Source: Shewanella sediminis HAW-EB3
GTDB lineage: Bacteria; Pseudomonadota; Gammaproteobacteria; Enterobacterales; Shewanellaceae
Assembly: GCF_000018025.1 (NCBI RefSeq)
Contig: NC_009831.1
Coordinates: 4,960,001 to 5,024,000 of the forward strand
Length of the DNA stretch: 64,000 bases
Direction of reading: 5' to 3'
The number at the start of each line of letters is the position of its first letter. The stretch's first letter is position 1. A program made the translations under genes and the position numbers. The notes below the pieces were generated by a model. It worked only from the letters and a program-made list of their open reading frames with translations, had not been told where the DNA came from and ran no database searches. Shown one piece after another: positions 43,932-53,518 of the stretch.

Positions 43932-45305
43932 TTGATGAAACTGCCAAGTGAGCGACCAATAAATCGCGTGCTTATCGCCAACCGAGGTGAGATAGCACTC
44001 AGAATACAGCGTGCCTGCGCCGAACTAGGCATAGAAACGGTGGCCATTCATTCAACGGCCGATCGCCAGCAACTACATCTGGAATATGCCAGCCAAACAC
44101 TCTGTATTGGGAAAGCGCCGGCATTAAACAGTTATCTCAATATTACCGGTATTATTTCGGCGGCATCGCTTTCAAAAACAGATGCGATACATCCGGGGTA
44201 CGGATTCCTGTCAGAAAATGCCGACTTTGCCGAACAAGTTGAAAGTAGCGGCTTTGTTTTCATCGGTCCAACCCCTGAAGTGATTCGTCTAATGGGTGAC
44301 AAGATCTCAGCCATTGCGGCAATGAAGCAAGCCGGAGTGCCCACCGTTCCGGGCTCCGACGGAAGCTTAACCGACAATCATCAGCATAATAAAAAGCTTG
44401 CAGAGCAGATAGGTTACCCCGTAATCATAAAAGCCACCGCCGGTGGTGGTGGACGAGGCATGAGGGTCATAAAGGGGGAAGCTGAGCTCATTCAGGCTAT
44501 CGAACTAACCCGGGCCGAGGCCTTGGCCGCATTTGCCAATGACTCGCTATATATGGAGAAGTATCTTGAAACGCCTCGCCATATTGAAATTCAGGTGCTG
44601 TCTGATGGCCAGGGAAACGCTATCCACTTAGGTGAGCGCGACTGCTCGATGCAGCGAAAACATCAAAAGGTCATCGAGGAGGCCCCTGCCCTAGGTATCG
44701 ATGAGCAAACACGCCATACCATAGGTGAGCTCTGTGCTAAGGCCTGCATAGAGATAGGTTATCGCGGCGTTGGTACCTTCGAGTTTCTCTATGAAGCAAA
44801 CCGGTTCTACTTTATTGAGATGAACACACGCATTCAGGTAGAGCATCCCATCACTGAGATGATCACCGATGTCGATATTATCAAGGCGCAGCTGGAAATT
44901 GCCTCAGGTTTACCTCTCAAACTTAAGCAGGAAGATGTCCCCCTCAACGGTCACGCCATCGAGTGCCGGATCAATGCAGAAGATCCCGTTAACTTTGTCC
45001 CCTCGCCAGGCCTCATTACTCAGTTTCACGCCCCCGGGGGAATTGGTGTTCGCTGGGACTCTCACCTCTATCAGGGTTACAGCGTCCCTCCCTATTATGA
45101 TTCCATGATTGGAAAACTGATCACCTGGGGAGAGGACAGAGCGACCGCCATCGCACGCATGCAGTTGGCGCTCAATGAGCTAAAAATTGAGGGCATAAAA
45201 ACCAATATCCCTCTGTTAAAGAAGATACTGGCTGATGAAGGCTTCAGGCAGGGCGGACAATCGATACATTATCTTGAGAAAGAGATCCTAGAACCTAGGA
45301 ACTAG
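43932..45305 (+). CDS. accC: Biotin carboxylase subunit of acetyl-CoA carboxylase
   Basis: AccC carboxylates biotin on AccB using ATP and bicarbonate. The 457-residue protein has the ATP-grasp domains with the glycine-rich loop [14 protein letters not shown] (about 160-173), [13 protein letters not shown], and [13 protein letters not shown]. The usual C-terminus would end after IHYLEKE; here the last residues ILEPRN and the TAG stop at 45303-45305 are encoded by the start of a heptamer array. That adds several residues compared with E. coli AccC and is unlikely to affect activity. Confidence 0.95.
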   Translation: MMKLPSERPINRVLIANRGEIALRIQRACAELGIETVAIHSTADRQQLHLEYASQTLCIGKAPALNSYLNITGIISAASLSKTDAIHPGYGFLSENADFAEQVESSGFVFIGPTPEVIRLMGDKISAIAAMKQAGVPTVPGSDGSLTDNHQHNKKLAEQIGYPVIIKATAGGGGRGMRVIKGEAELIQAIELTRAEALAAFANDSLYMEKYLETPRHIEIQVLSDGQGNAIHLGERDCSMQRKHQKVIEEAPALGIDEQTRHTIGELCAKACIEIGYRGVGTFEFLYEANRFYFIEMNTRIQVEHPITEMITDVDIIKAQLEIASGLPLKLKQEDVPLNGHAIECRINAEDPVNFVPSPGLITQFHAPGGIGVRWDSHLYQGYSVPPYYDSMIGKLITWGEDRATAIARMQLALNELKIEGIKTNIPLLKKILADEGFRQGGQSIHYLEKEILEPRN

Positions 45306-45330
45306 GAACTAGGAACTAGGAACTAGGAAC
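45288..45330. repeat. CTAGGAA heptamer array overlapping the accC stop codon
   Basis: CTAGAAC (45288-45294) is followed by five perfect copies of CTAGGAA (45295-45329). The accC stop TAG is part of the second perfect copy. The unit differs by two bases from the CTAGGTT array before accB. It also ends 8 bases from the stop of the convergent HD-GYP gene. Confidence 0.9.
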
Positions 45331-45337
45331 TTTAGCC

Positions 45338-48300
45338 TTAACTTAAATACTTAGCCACATCGACCTCGTCTATCTGTTTAGAATCGAGGAATTTGTTGGC
45401 ATATTCCAGGTATATTCCACTCGAGAGGAAGAGTTTAAACAGATCCATATCTAAGTGATTATCGAGCGCCATCTTATACAGAATGTCCACGGCAACACTG
45501 ATAGGCTTGGCCTTCTTATAGGGTCTGTCTGCAGCAGTGAGCGCTTCGAATATATCTGCGACAACCAAGATACGCTCGGGAATGGATAACTCTTCTGCGC
45601 TAAGCTTTCTCGGGTAACCGGTTCCCTTCAAGGTTTCATGGTGGGTCGATGCATATCGTGGCACTCTCGCCAGCTCAGGAGGAAAAGGCAGGTTCTCCAG
45701 CATCTTTATCGTACTGGTGACATGTTCATTAATTTTAAACCTATCCTCAGCGGTTAATGTTCCTCTTGAGATGGACAAGTTATAGAGCTCGCCAAGATTG
45801 TATTGATCTTCAGGGATCTCCATCTTGATACCAAACTTAGGATCGAAATCGACTTGAGATATTCGCTTAATAATATGTTCGGTTCTATCGCTGAGTAACG
45901 GCTCAATCACAGGCAGTGAGTCGCAGCTATCCAACTGCTCTTTATAACTTAGCTCCTCAACTGGTGACAGCCCTAATCGATTATCAAAGTGCCGCACCCA
46001 GGTCATATTAGCCAGCTGGTGAAGACGTTCGATATGCTTCTCATCCATAAACTCACCACCGACGTTCGCGCTGGCAATGAACTCAAAATCTTCTGTCAAT
46101 TGACTCTGCTTAGCGACCAGTTCACAGCGCAACGCCTCCTCATTTTCAGGAGCCTGTAGTATTTGTTTAAAAAATTCTATCTCGGCATCGCGCCAGAGCA
46201 CTTCGAAGCGCATTCTCACCTCATGGATCCGGTTATAGATCGCTTCGAGCTTAGTGCCTTTATCGACAATATATTCCGGGGTGGTTATCTTGCCACAGTC
46301 GTGCAGCCAGGCGGCAATCCTGAACTCGCGGTGCTCATCCTCAGATTTGAAATAGAAATTTTTGAAGGGAGCCGAAGTCGATTCTGCCGCCGCATCGGCC
46401 AACATTAATCCCAACTCAGGAACCCGATTACAATGACCTGCGGTATAAGGAGACTTATCATCGATCGCCTGAGCGATAAGACGGATGAATGCCTCCATCA
46501 GCTCCTTTTGGCTCTCTTCATATTGCTGAATCGACATCGACATATCCAGCATTGAATCTGCCAGCTCTTTGATCTCTTTGATATTGGTGTCGACCGTATG
46601 AAGCTCTTTATATTTCCTATGTTTTATCTTTTCATTTTCAGCCGAAAGCAGCTTAATCGGGTTGATGATAGGAGCGGAGAACAGCCATGAGATAGGCAAG
46701 ACCAGCAGTAAACAGATACTGGTGATAAGAATGGAGCTTGTCACCTTTTCCAGACTGGGGCCTAACACTGTATCTTCGGGAACGATGACGGCAAAAATAT
46801 CCCCCTCTTTCCCCTTAGAGCCAACCTGTGTCACATAGATAAACTGCTTAACGCCCTCAATCGTTCTGGATAAAAGCTGGTTATAGTCACTTGGATTATT
46901 CGCTATTTCAATAAGCTCCGGATATGGTACGCCTCCCATACTTTTTACCTGCTTCACCTTATTCCCATTGCCGAACCATTTCAGTCTCAAGGCAGCCTTT
47001 TGCTCCTGTGATATATTCGCCATTGCGAGATTGAAAATCTCCACCAACTCCTTATTGGCATCGTTGAGTAGGAAATAGAGGTCGCCGGAATTTGTTGCCA
47101 AACTAAAATCTACCGATTCATGATAAGCAAGGTTTTCAATAAAGAACTGCTTCGCCGTGTAGTGTAAAATCACCCCATTATCTACCCCCGCAAACACATC
47201 ACCATCAGCAACGGCTTGTAATACGGCTTTAGTAGAGGCCAACTCCACCACTTTAATGTCGGGGAAATGAGTCTTAATCGCCGCAATGACGAACCAGCCC
47301 TCAGGTATTGCGACTGTCTTACCCACTAATTCATCGATATGGGTCAGTTCACCGATACCCTGCCGGGTCACGACGACTAAAGGCAGCTTCAAAAATGGGT
47401 CGGTAAAATGCCCCATGCTCTCATTATCAGCGGTTCTATAGAGCGAGTTGAGCATCCCAATCTCCCCCCGCTTATACCCCTCAACCAACTCAGGCCAGGT
47501 GAACCCATTGATGTAGTCGAACTCGACTCCGGTCATATCCGATATTAGGTTTAACAGATCTATGCTATACCCTTTCGGCATCCCCGACTTGGAAAAATCG
47601 ATAGGGGCCCAGTCGTTCTCATTCGACACCTTAATCATCGAATGCTCGGCAACGATCTGCTGTTGCGCCGAAGTGAGCTTCAGTGGTTGAGCCTTAGGAA
47701 TGGGATACTGTTCCGGCTCCTTTTGATTCGATGCGATCAACTCTCCGCTGCGCTTATAGAGGTATATCTCGCTAAAGGCATCACCGCGATCATTCAGGTC
47801 TTGAGTCTGCAGGTAATCAGATACCGAAGAGAGGGCGATATCGACGGCTAACACAACTTCAGATCCGGGAATCTTAATCGAGTAAGTTTCACCCGGCGCC
47901 TGCAGGTGATGAAATAGGTAAGGTTCAGATTTGTACACCTCATGCACCTTGGCATTCCCATACCAGGGGCGCTCATTCGCATAATAATCACTGGATTCTG
48001 AACGTTGGGCCCTTAGGTTTAATTGGTCATCCAGATAGAAGTATTCCCGCAGCCGCGCACTCCCTTGACCCGTTACCAATATATATACCCACCTATCGGC
48101 ATGGGAAGCTTGAAACTGCTCTCTGGCGCCAGGACTGACCTCAAGATTAATCAACCCATGATAATCACCATTAGGAAAGCCGATATATATGGCATAGAAC
48201 AGCGCATTACTCTCCATGACATCGGCAAACACTGGTTTGGCATCATCATCTAGATTTTCGGCATTGATAAGATTACTGAGACTGGAGAGGAGTTTTGCGG

Positions 48301-48520
48301 TATTGACTGCTTTTTCATCGACTTGAGTCAGAAAGTCGCTGGTGTGGTGGGCGGTGAGGCTATAAATTTTTGAGGCGGAGTCACTGGCCATGGATTTACT
48401 GAAATAATACTGCAAACCGATCGCTATCGCAGCCGTCAGCATAGTCGCTAAAATAAAAATACTAATAACGGTAAATCGAATAGAGATCTGTTTAGTTTTT
48501 TTACCCACAGTCGATTTCAT
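45338..48520 (-). CDS. Membrane HD-GYP protein with double-cache and SBP_bac_3 sensor domains
   Basis: A 1060-residue sensor from the ATG at 48520, preferred because AGGGGAGA precedes it. Order: membrane span (about 15-38), a dCache-like periplasmic region (to about 280), a solute-binding SBP_bac_3 domain (about 290-540, EHSMIKVSNENDWAPIDF), a second span near 590-610, then a C-terminal HD-GYP phosphodiesterase. The catalytic His-Asp pair is at 740-741 (LHDCGK), HHE at 960, and GTGYP at 966-970. About 130 residues are inserted after HD. It should degrade cyclic di-GMP in response to a small periplasmic ligand. Confidence 0.88.
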   Translation of the reverse strand: MKSTVGKKTKQISIRFTVISIFILATMLTAAIAIGLQYYFSKSMASDSASKIYSLTAHHTSDFLTQVDEKAVNTAKLLSSLSNLINAENLDDDAKPVFADVMESNALFYAIYIGFPNGDYHGLINLEVSPGAREQFQASHADRWVYILVTGQGSARLREYFYLDDQLNLRAQRSESSDYYANERPWYGNAKVHEVYKSEPYLFHHLQAPGETYSIKIPGSEVVLAVDIALSSVSDYLQTQDLNDRGDAFSEIYLYKRSGELIASNQKEPEQYPIPKAQPLKLTSAQQQIVAEHSMIKVSNENDWAPIDFSKSGMPKGYSIDLLNLISDMTGVEFDYINGFTWPELVEGYKRGEIGMLNSLYRTADNESMGHFTDPFLKLPLVVVTRQGIGELTHIDELVGKTVAIPEGWFVIAAIKTHFPDIKVVELASTKAVLQAVADGDVFAGVDNGVILHYTAKQFFIENLAYHESVDFSLATNSGDLYFLLNDANKELVEIFNLAMANISQEQKAALRLKWFGNGNKVKQVKSMGGVPYPELIEIANNPSDYNQLLSRTIEGVKQFIYVTQVGSKGKEGDIFAVIVPEDTVLGPSLEKVTSSILITSICLLLVLPISWLFSAPIINPIKLLSAENEKIKHRKYKELHTVDTNIKEIKELADSMLDMSMSIQQYEESQKELMEAFIRLIAQAIDDKSPYTAGHCNRVPELGLMLADAAAESTSAPFKNFYFKSEDEHREFRIAAWLHDCGKITTPEYIVDKGTKLEAIYNRIHEVRMRFEVLWRDAEIEFFKQILQAPENEEALRCELVAKQSQLTEDFEFIASANVGGEFMDEKHIERLHQLANMTWVRHFDNRLGLSPVEELSYKEQLDSCDSLPVIEPLLSDRTEHIIKRISQVDFDPKFGIKMEIPEDQYNLGELYNLSISRGTLTAEDRFKINEHVTSTIKMLENLPFPPELARVPRYASTHHETLKGTGYPRKLSAEELSIPERILVVADIFEALTAADRPYKKAKPISVAVDILYKMALDNHLDMDLFKLFLSSGIYLEYANKFLDSKQIDEVDVAKYLS

Positions 48521-48593
48521 TTTCTCCCCTATATCCTTATAAGACTCATACCTCAAACCCAACTTCTCACAGGTACGCATTAAGCTTACAGAG

Positions 48594-49205
48594 TTAAGAG
48601 CCTATCGCTCTGGGTTCATTCATTAAATTAACTCTGGATACGCTATTCAGGTGTTCTATGAGTGTAAAACACAATTCGATATACTGCATTGCCTCGGCCC
48701 TACCCACTTCGTAACCCACGGCATGAGCGACACGATTGCGAAGCTGACGCAACTCATTGAACAGTTTGCCCTGTTTAGTGTTAATTAACTCTTCTTTGAT
48801 AAGAATGCTTTCGATATGTTTATAACGGGTATCGACGGAAAGCTCGATATTCTGACAACGTGATTTGATCAAGATTTCCGCAGCGATATCGACTTCATCC
48901 CACGCCTCGATAACGGCAGAGTTCGGCAGGTGATTTGCGGTTGCAATCAAGACTATCTTTCGATCTTGCTTCAGAGCCGGAAACGCTCCCTCGACTTTTT
49001 GGGATATCGCTTTTAACTCCTGGCCAAACTCGACTTCCAGATCTTTAAACTTAAGTTTTTTAGCCAGAGGGATTAATTTTGAGATTGGCCCTTTGAGTGT
49101 GATCACACCAAACACCAAGACGACCGGCCAAGCCAGCTTATCCGCCAACGCCACTACAAACTGCATCCAATCCATAAATACTATACCAAGTTTCCAAAAA
49201 TCCAT
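48594..49205 (-). CDS. Membrane-anchored HEPN-like protein of unknown function
   Basis: A 203-residue protein with one N-terminal membrane segment (about 15-38) followed by a helical soluble domain. Near the C-terminus, ELRQLRNRVAHAVGYEVG holds an RX4H motif (RNRVAH) of the kind found in HEPN nucleases and HEPN/DUF4145-like domains. No partner minimal nucleotidyltransferase gene is next to it, and no toxin role is shown. An alternative start at 49175 would remove ten residues. It precedes the HD-GYP gene on the same strand with a 73-base gap, so they may be co-transcribed. Confidence 0.6.
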   Translation of the reverse strand: MDFWKLGIVFMDWMQFVVALADKLAWPVVLVFGVITLKGPISKLIPLAKKLKFKDLEVEFGQELKAISQKVEGAFPALKQDRKIVLIATANHLPNSAVIEAWDEVDIAAEILIKSRCQNIELSVDTRYKHIESILIKEELINTKQGKLFNELRQLRNRVAHAVGYEVGRAEAMQYIELCFTLIEHLNSVSRVNLMNEPRAIGS

Positions 49206-49531
49206 TTACTTGGTTAATACAGTAACCGATTAAAAATCAGACTTCTACGATTAATAACAGACTTCCATATAGGGCGAATGAACCTATATCATAATGATAT
49301 TTGTCGGACTTAGATTTAAGATAATGGATACCACAGAGGCTTTCTGAGCGATGTATGGATTCTTTTGCTGCCATGACTCAAGTAACAATAAGCATAAAAA
49401 AGGCTCCTAATCAGTTAATAAACTAATTCAGAGCCTAAATTAATGCCGCGACCTGTAGTAGGTGACAGCCAGCCTAAATATTTGTGACAGCAGTACTATG
49501 CTTTAAAATCTATGTTTTAAAAGCAATGCAC
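49206..49531. other. Intergenic region with minus-strand terminator
   Basis: No gene was seen. The only clear structure is the hairpin described at 49395-49436. Weak A+T-rich promoter-like sequence lies near 49206-49260. Confidence 0.5.
49395..49436 (-). terminator. Terminator of the small membrane protein gene
   Basis: Read on the minus strand, AGGCTC (49436-49431) and GAGCCT (49406-49401) form a stem with further inner pairing (AATTAGTTT with AACTGATT), followed by a run of T residues. It lies about 95 bases after the stop of the gene at 49532-49780. Confidence 0.6.
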
Positions 49532-49780
49532 TCAGGCTGTGACAGCAGGCTGAGATCTTGTACGGTAGATTTTAATTAAGTGATAGATATTAATGCAGGC
49601 AACGAATGCATTCATTCCGGCAACTGGCCATGCAGAGATATAAACACCGTAGATCACAAACAAGGTGCAACCGGTAAAGTTTAAACATCTAAGCCAGATA
49701 ATATCTTTCATCATTAGTGAAATTGCCACCATCACTGAGGCAGAATAACCAATAATTTCAATCGTATTTGTAGCTTCCAT
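49532..49780 (-). CDS. Small multispanning inner-membrane protein (YgjV-like)
   Basis: An 82-residue protein almost entirely made of three membrane segments (about 8-24, 31-48 and 52-70) with a short basic C-terminus. The pattern SLMMKDIIWLRCLNFTGCTLF and MNAFVACINIYHLIKIYR resembles the YgjV-type small membrane protein family, itself of unknown function. The gene stands alone. A hairpin (GGGGCACGGACCCC) lies about 55 bases upstream in its leader. Confidence 0.62.
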   Translation of the reverse strand: MEATNTIEIIGYSASVMVAISLMMKDIIWLRCLNFTGCTLFVIYGVYISAWPVAGMNAFVACINIYHLIKIYRTRSQPAVTA

Positions 49781-50116
49781 CAGGTACCTTCCAAAGGCCC
49801 TCTGCCATCCATAGGCTAATTGGGGGGTCCGTGCCCCTAAAGCAAGTTAAAGTAAAGTTAATTAATATCTGTGTACATGCTAACAAATCCTGCCATCGGA
49901 TGTAATTAAAATACGTTATTTAATGACCTGGGTCATACTTTCTGTTCAATATCTATTCAGGTGACGAAAACTTACAACAAAGATGTTAACAGATGCTTTT
50001 ATCGGCAATACCGTGATTGATAACGCTTTTCTTTTTATTAATCCCTTATATACTGTCGGTAACTCACTAAATTTGTGCATCTACTCAGCACAATACCGAT
50101 CTACAGGAGTATGACT

Positions 50117-50602
50117 ATGGAATACAACACCTCAGAACTTTGTGACACTTACATCGATGTGGTTGATGTTGTCGAACCTATGTTCAGCAATTATGGTGGT
50201 TGTAACTCTTTTGGTGGCTCAATTAGCACGATTAAATGCTTCGAAGATAACGGTCTTATTGCAGAAGCACTGCAGCAAGACGGTGAAGGCAAGGTTTTAC
50301 TCGTCGATGGCGGCGGCTCTCTGAGACGTGCCCTGCTCGATGCCTCTATCGCTCAGTTAGCTGTGGATAATAAGTGGGAAGGCATTATCATCTATGGTTC
50401 GGTCAGAGATGTAGATGCACTGGAAGATCTCGATATCGGCATTCAGGCTCTGGCCTCGATTCCAGTTGGCGCCGATGAAAACTCTGTCGGTGAGCTGGAG
50501 ATCCCGGTCAACTTTGGTGGTGTTACCTTCTTGCCTCTCGATCATGTCTATGCTGATAACACAGGTATCATCCTCTCTCCAGAACCGTTAGACATGGAGT
50601 AA
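50117..50602 (+). CDS. rraA: RraA, regulator of RNase E activity
   Basis: RraA binds RNase E and RNA helicases in the degradosome and restrains mRNA decay. The 161-residue protein ([14 protein letters not shown] start) matches E. coli RraA along its length, including [31 protein letters not shown] and [10 protein letters not shown]. The start at 50117 is preferred to the ATG at 50111 because AGGAG (50105-50109) is then at proper spacing. It has its own terminator at 50644-50676. Confidence 0.93.
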   Translation: MEYNTSELCDTYIDVVDVVEPMFSNYGGCNSFGGSISTIKCFEDNGLIAEALQQDGEGKVLLVDGGGSLRRALLDASIAQLAVDNKWEGIIIYGSVRDVDALEDLDIGIQALASIPVGADENSVGELEIPVNFGGVTFLPLDHVYADNTGIILSPEPLDME

Positions 50603-50643
50603 TCCTGAAGAGAAACAGCTTCAAATAGAAGTCGATAAAGAGA

Positions 50644-50676
50644 GGATGATGAAACCCGGTTTCACCATCCTTTTTT
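50644..50676 (+). terminator. Intrinsic terminator of rraA
   Basis: GGATG-A-TGAAACC pairs with GGTTTCA-C-CATCC, giving a 12-bp stem with one mismatch and a tight loop, followed by six T residues. It is a strong rho-independent terminator. Confidence 0.85.
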
Positions 50677-50838
50677 ATTTTCAGCATCGTGATTCTATGC
50701 TGCAGTTCAGTTAATAGTTTTCATTTAATATCAACCCACCATCATCGACAAACCGCTATATCTCATCCTTTCATTGCCATCCTCTCCCCTATTAAGCCAC
50801 AATGTATTCATAAGCATCAAAATAAGAACTCAACAGAC

Positions 50839-51882
50839 ATGCAGCATCTCATCCCCTTTACAGCCCAGCATTGCCATAAACTCGTTTCACTCCGTGGCGG
50901 CGAAACTAAGCTGGCTCAAACGGTTCATACTTGTTTAGCTAAAACGAGTCTTGCAGACACATTAGCCAGCGCTAAGAGTAACCAAGTTCGTTTTGCAATT
51001 ATCGGCATAGGTGAAGATATTGGCCCGCGCGCTAACTTAGGTCGTGGCGGCGCAACCGATGCATTCGAGTCGGCCATGACACAATTTCTCAATCTGCAGT
51101 CGAACCGATTCTTAAGTGGCAAAGAGTGTTTAGTATTGGGCCAGATAGAGACCAAAGATCTGCAGCTTCCCGAAGGAGCCGGCGCAGAGGCATTGAGAAA
51201 AAATGTAGACCGACTCGATGAGCGTGTTATCTCATTAGTAAGCCAGGTGATGGCTGCGGGCTTAGAGCCTATCGTTATCGGCGGAGGGCACAACAACGCC
51301 TATGGCTTATTGATGTCGGCCAAGTTAACCCATAAGAAAAAAGTCGCGGCTGTTAACTTAGATCCGCACTCTGATTTTCGCCCCAGAGAAGGACGTCACA
51401 GTGGCAACGGCTTCAGCTATGCCGCGGCCAGCGGGGCGCTTGGGTATTACCATGTCTTAGGCCTGCATGAGCTAAAAAATAGTGAAGAGACGCTGGATCA
51501 ACTGACCACCTTCGGTGGGCACTGGCATACACTTCAGTCTATCTGGGTTCGACGAGAGATAGCGCTGGAATCAGCCTTAAAAGAAATTATAACTAAGCTA
51601 AATGATAGCCAGATGCCCGTCGCATTGGAGCTGGATCTCGATGCGATAATTAACATGCCAAGCAGCGCCTCGACTGCGGCAGGGATCCCCTTGATAGATG
51701 CCCTGTATTACGTCAGCTCCGTAGCCCGAAATACGCCGTGCAGTTATTTTCATTTAGCCGAAGCCGCACCAGTCTGTCATGTTGCAGGCATAGCCGCAGG
51801 TTACCGTGAAACGGGGCAAAGCATCAGCGAGCTGATCTACGCCTATATTCAGGGACGATTACAGTCTCAGCAAATAGGTTAG
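50839..51882 (+). CDS. hutG: Formimidoylglutamase (HutG-type ureohydrolase)
   Basis: A 347-residue arginase-superfamily enzyme that releases formamide from N-formimidoyl-glutamate in histidine breakdown. Manganese ligands are visible: GGGHNNAYG (His), NLDPHSDFRP (DxHxD) and ELDLDAI (DxD). The start is at 50839; a longer upstream frame lacks support. The other histidine-utilisation genes (hutU, hutH, hutI) are not adjacent, so a related guanidino or imidino substrate is possible. It stands alone between rraA and ubiE. Confidence 0.78.
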   Translation: MQHLIPFTAQHCHKLVSLRGGETKLAQTVHTCLAKTSLADTLASAKSNQVRFAIIGIGEDIGPRANLGRGGATDAFESAMTQFLNLQSNRFLSGKECLVLGQIETKDLQLPEGAGAEALRKNVDRLDERVISLVSQVMAAGLEPIVIGGGHNNAYGLLMSAKLTHKKKVAAVNLDPHSDFRPREGRHSGNGFSYAAASGALGYYHVLGLHELKNSEETLDQLTTFGGHWHTLQSIWVRREIALESALKEIITKLNDSQMPVALELDLDAIINMPSSASTAAGIPLIDALYYVSSVARNTPCSYFHLAEAAPVCHVAGIAAGYRETGQSISELIYAYIQGRLQSQQIG

Positions 51883-52127
51883 TAGACACTGGCCCTAGCT
51901 ACCAGAGCCCAGGATTTAATGTATATTTATTTTGGGCTATTCACCAACGGCTTATATTATGATGTAATGCGCAGTCAAATTTGCGAAACCCTGCGCTATC
52001 ACGCATTTTCAATAAATCCAAGTCCAGATAACTAACATAGCTCACAGAGTGGCTGTAGAAAGATTCTGCAATTTGAATGAATGACTTACACTCGCAAATA
52101 ATAATTTAAAAGTATAGGAACAGATAG

Positions 52128-52883
52128 ATGTCAGAGGGCACACAGAATAGTACCCATTTCGGTTACAAAACAGTTGAAGCAGAGCAGAAAGCCGATATGG
52201 TAGCTGGTGTCTTTCATTCTGTAGCAGCCAAATATGACATCATGAATGATGTCATGTCCTTTGGTATCCACCGCATGTGGAAACGCTTTACTATTGAAAG
52301 TGCCGGTGCTCGTCCAGGAATGAAAGTACTTGATTTAGCTGGTGGTACAGGTGATCTAACAGCAAAATTCTCTCATCTTGTTGGTGATAAGGGTCAGGTC
52401 ACTCTTGCTGACATTAACGACTCTATGCTTAAAGTTGGTCGTGAAAAGTTAAGAGACAAGGGTATCGTCGGCAATGTGAACTATGTTCAGGCCAACGCAG
52501 AAGCACTACCGTTTCCTGACAACCATTTCGATATCATTACTATCGCCTTCGGCTTACGAAATGTCACAGATAAAGATTCGGCAATTCGTTCTATGCTACG
52601 CGTGCTTAAGCCGGGGGGAAAACTACTCATTCTTGAGTTTTCAAAGCCTCAACACGATGTCATGCGTAAAATTTATGATCTATACAGTTTTAAAATTTTG
52701 CCAAAGATGGGCTCACTCATCACTCAAGATGCCGAAAGCTATGAGTACCTGGCCGAGTCAATCCGCATGCACCCAGACCAAGATACCCTAAAAGGTATGA
52801 TGGTTGATGCAGGTTTTGAGCAGGTTGAATACACCAATATGACAGATGGAATTGTTGCGCTACACAAAGGCTATAAATTCTAA
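52128..52883 (+). CDS. ubiE: UbiE/MenG ubiquinone/menaquinone C-methyltransferase
   Basis: UbiE methylates C-2 of 2-methoxy-6-polyprenylbenzoquinol and demethylmenaquinone using SAM. The 251-residue protein carries [20 protein letters not shown], motif [16 protein letters not shown], and the family signature [19 protein letters not shown] with [14 protein letters not shown]. It heads ubiE-ubiJ-ubiB. Both quinones are used by Shewanella in aerobic and anaerobic respiration. The 244 bases before it hold its promoter region with no other gene. Confidence 0.96.
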   Translation: MSEGTQNSTHFGYKTVEAEQKADMVAGVFHSVAAKYDIMNDVMSFGIHRMWKRFTIESAGARPGMKVLDLAGGTGDLTAKFSHLVGDKGQVTLADINDSMLKVGREKLRDKGIVGNVNYVQANAEALPFPDNHFDIITIAFGLRNVTDKDSAIRSMLRVLKPGGKLLILEFSKPQHDVMRKIYDLYSFKILPKMGSLITQDAESYEYLAESIRMHPDQDTLKGMMVDAGFEQVEYTNMTDGIVALHKGYKF

Positions 52884-52894
52884 TTGGGAAACGT

Positions 52895-53518
52895 ATGATA
52901 CGTGAATTTGCACTATTACTTAGCGCTGGATTAGAAACGGCTCTTAAGCAGCTTGTAGACCAATCTCCTGATGAATACGCCAAATTGCGCTCCATTCACG
53001 GAAAAGTACTGTGCATTCAATTGAGCCAGCTCAGCTGGCCTCTTTATTTAGTTTTCGCCCGCGAAATTCAAGTTTTAGGCCGCTACGAAGGGGAAGTCAC
53101 CACTCGCGTCAATGCCGATATCACAACACTATATCAGCTGACTGAAGGTGCTAACCTCACTGAGCTAATCAAAGAAGATAAGCTCAGTATCGAAGGTGAT
53201 CTCAACCTACTTCAAACATTTAGCCATTTCATTCAACACGTTGAATTCGATTTCGCAGAGCCCATATCAAAATATCTGGGCGATGCCCCGACGCACCTGT
53301 TAACTCAAGGCGCTAAGCAAACTAAAAGTGATATTGCTAAAGTATTCACTAAGAGTCGCTCTCATATAGGTCAATTAACCACCGAAGAGTATAAGCTCGC
53401 TCCCCATAAAATCGAATTTATCCATTTAAGTGATAGAATCGAAGATCTTGTGGCAGATATCGATGCCATGGAGAAACGGATTAACCACTTACAAGACAGG
53501 GCTAAAGCTAAAACATGA
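52895..53518 (+). CDS. ubiJ: UbiJ, ubiquinone biosynthesis accessory factor
   Basis: UbiJ is a lipid-binding SCP2-domain protein that, with UbiK, organises the soluble ubiquinone biosynthesis complex. The 207-residue protein has an N-terminal SCP2-like domain ([30 protein letters not shown]) and a C-terminal coiled-coil ending [16 protein letters not shown]. It follows ubiE by 11 bases and overlaps ubiB by 4 bases (ATGA), as usual for this operon. Confidence 0.92.
   Translation: MIREFALLLSAGLETALKQLVDQSPDEYAKLRSIHGKVLCIQLSQLSWPLYLVFAREIQVLGRYEGEVTTRVNADITTLYQLTEGANLTELIKEDKLSIEGDLNLLQTFSHFIQHVEFDFAEPISKYLGDAPTHLLTQGAKQTKSDIAKVFTKSRSHIGQLTTEEYKLAPHKIEFIHLSDRIEDLVADIDAMEKRINHLQDRAKAKT

Noticed and set aside
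49795..49850. GC-rich leader of the small membrane protein gene considered as a riboswitch
   Set aside because: Only one short hairpin (GGGGCACGGACCCC) is visible, with no larger fold and no terminator or anti-ribosome-site pairing that I could find.
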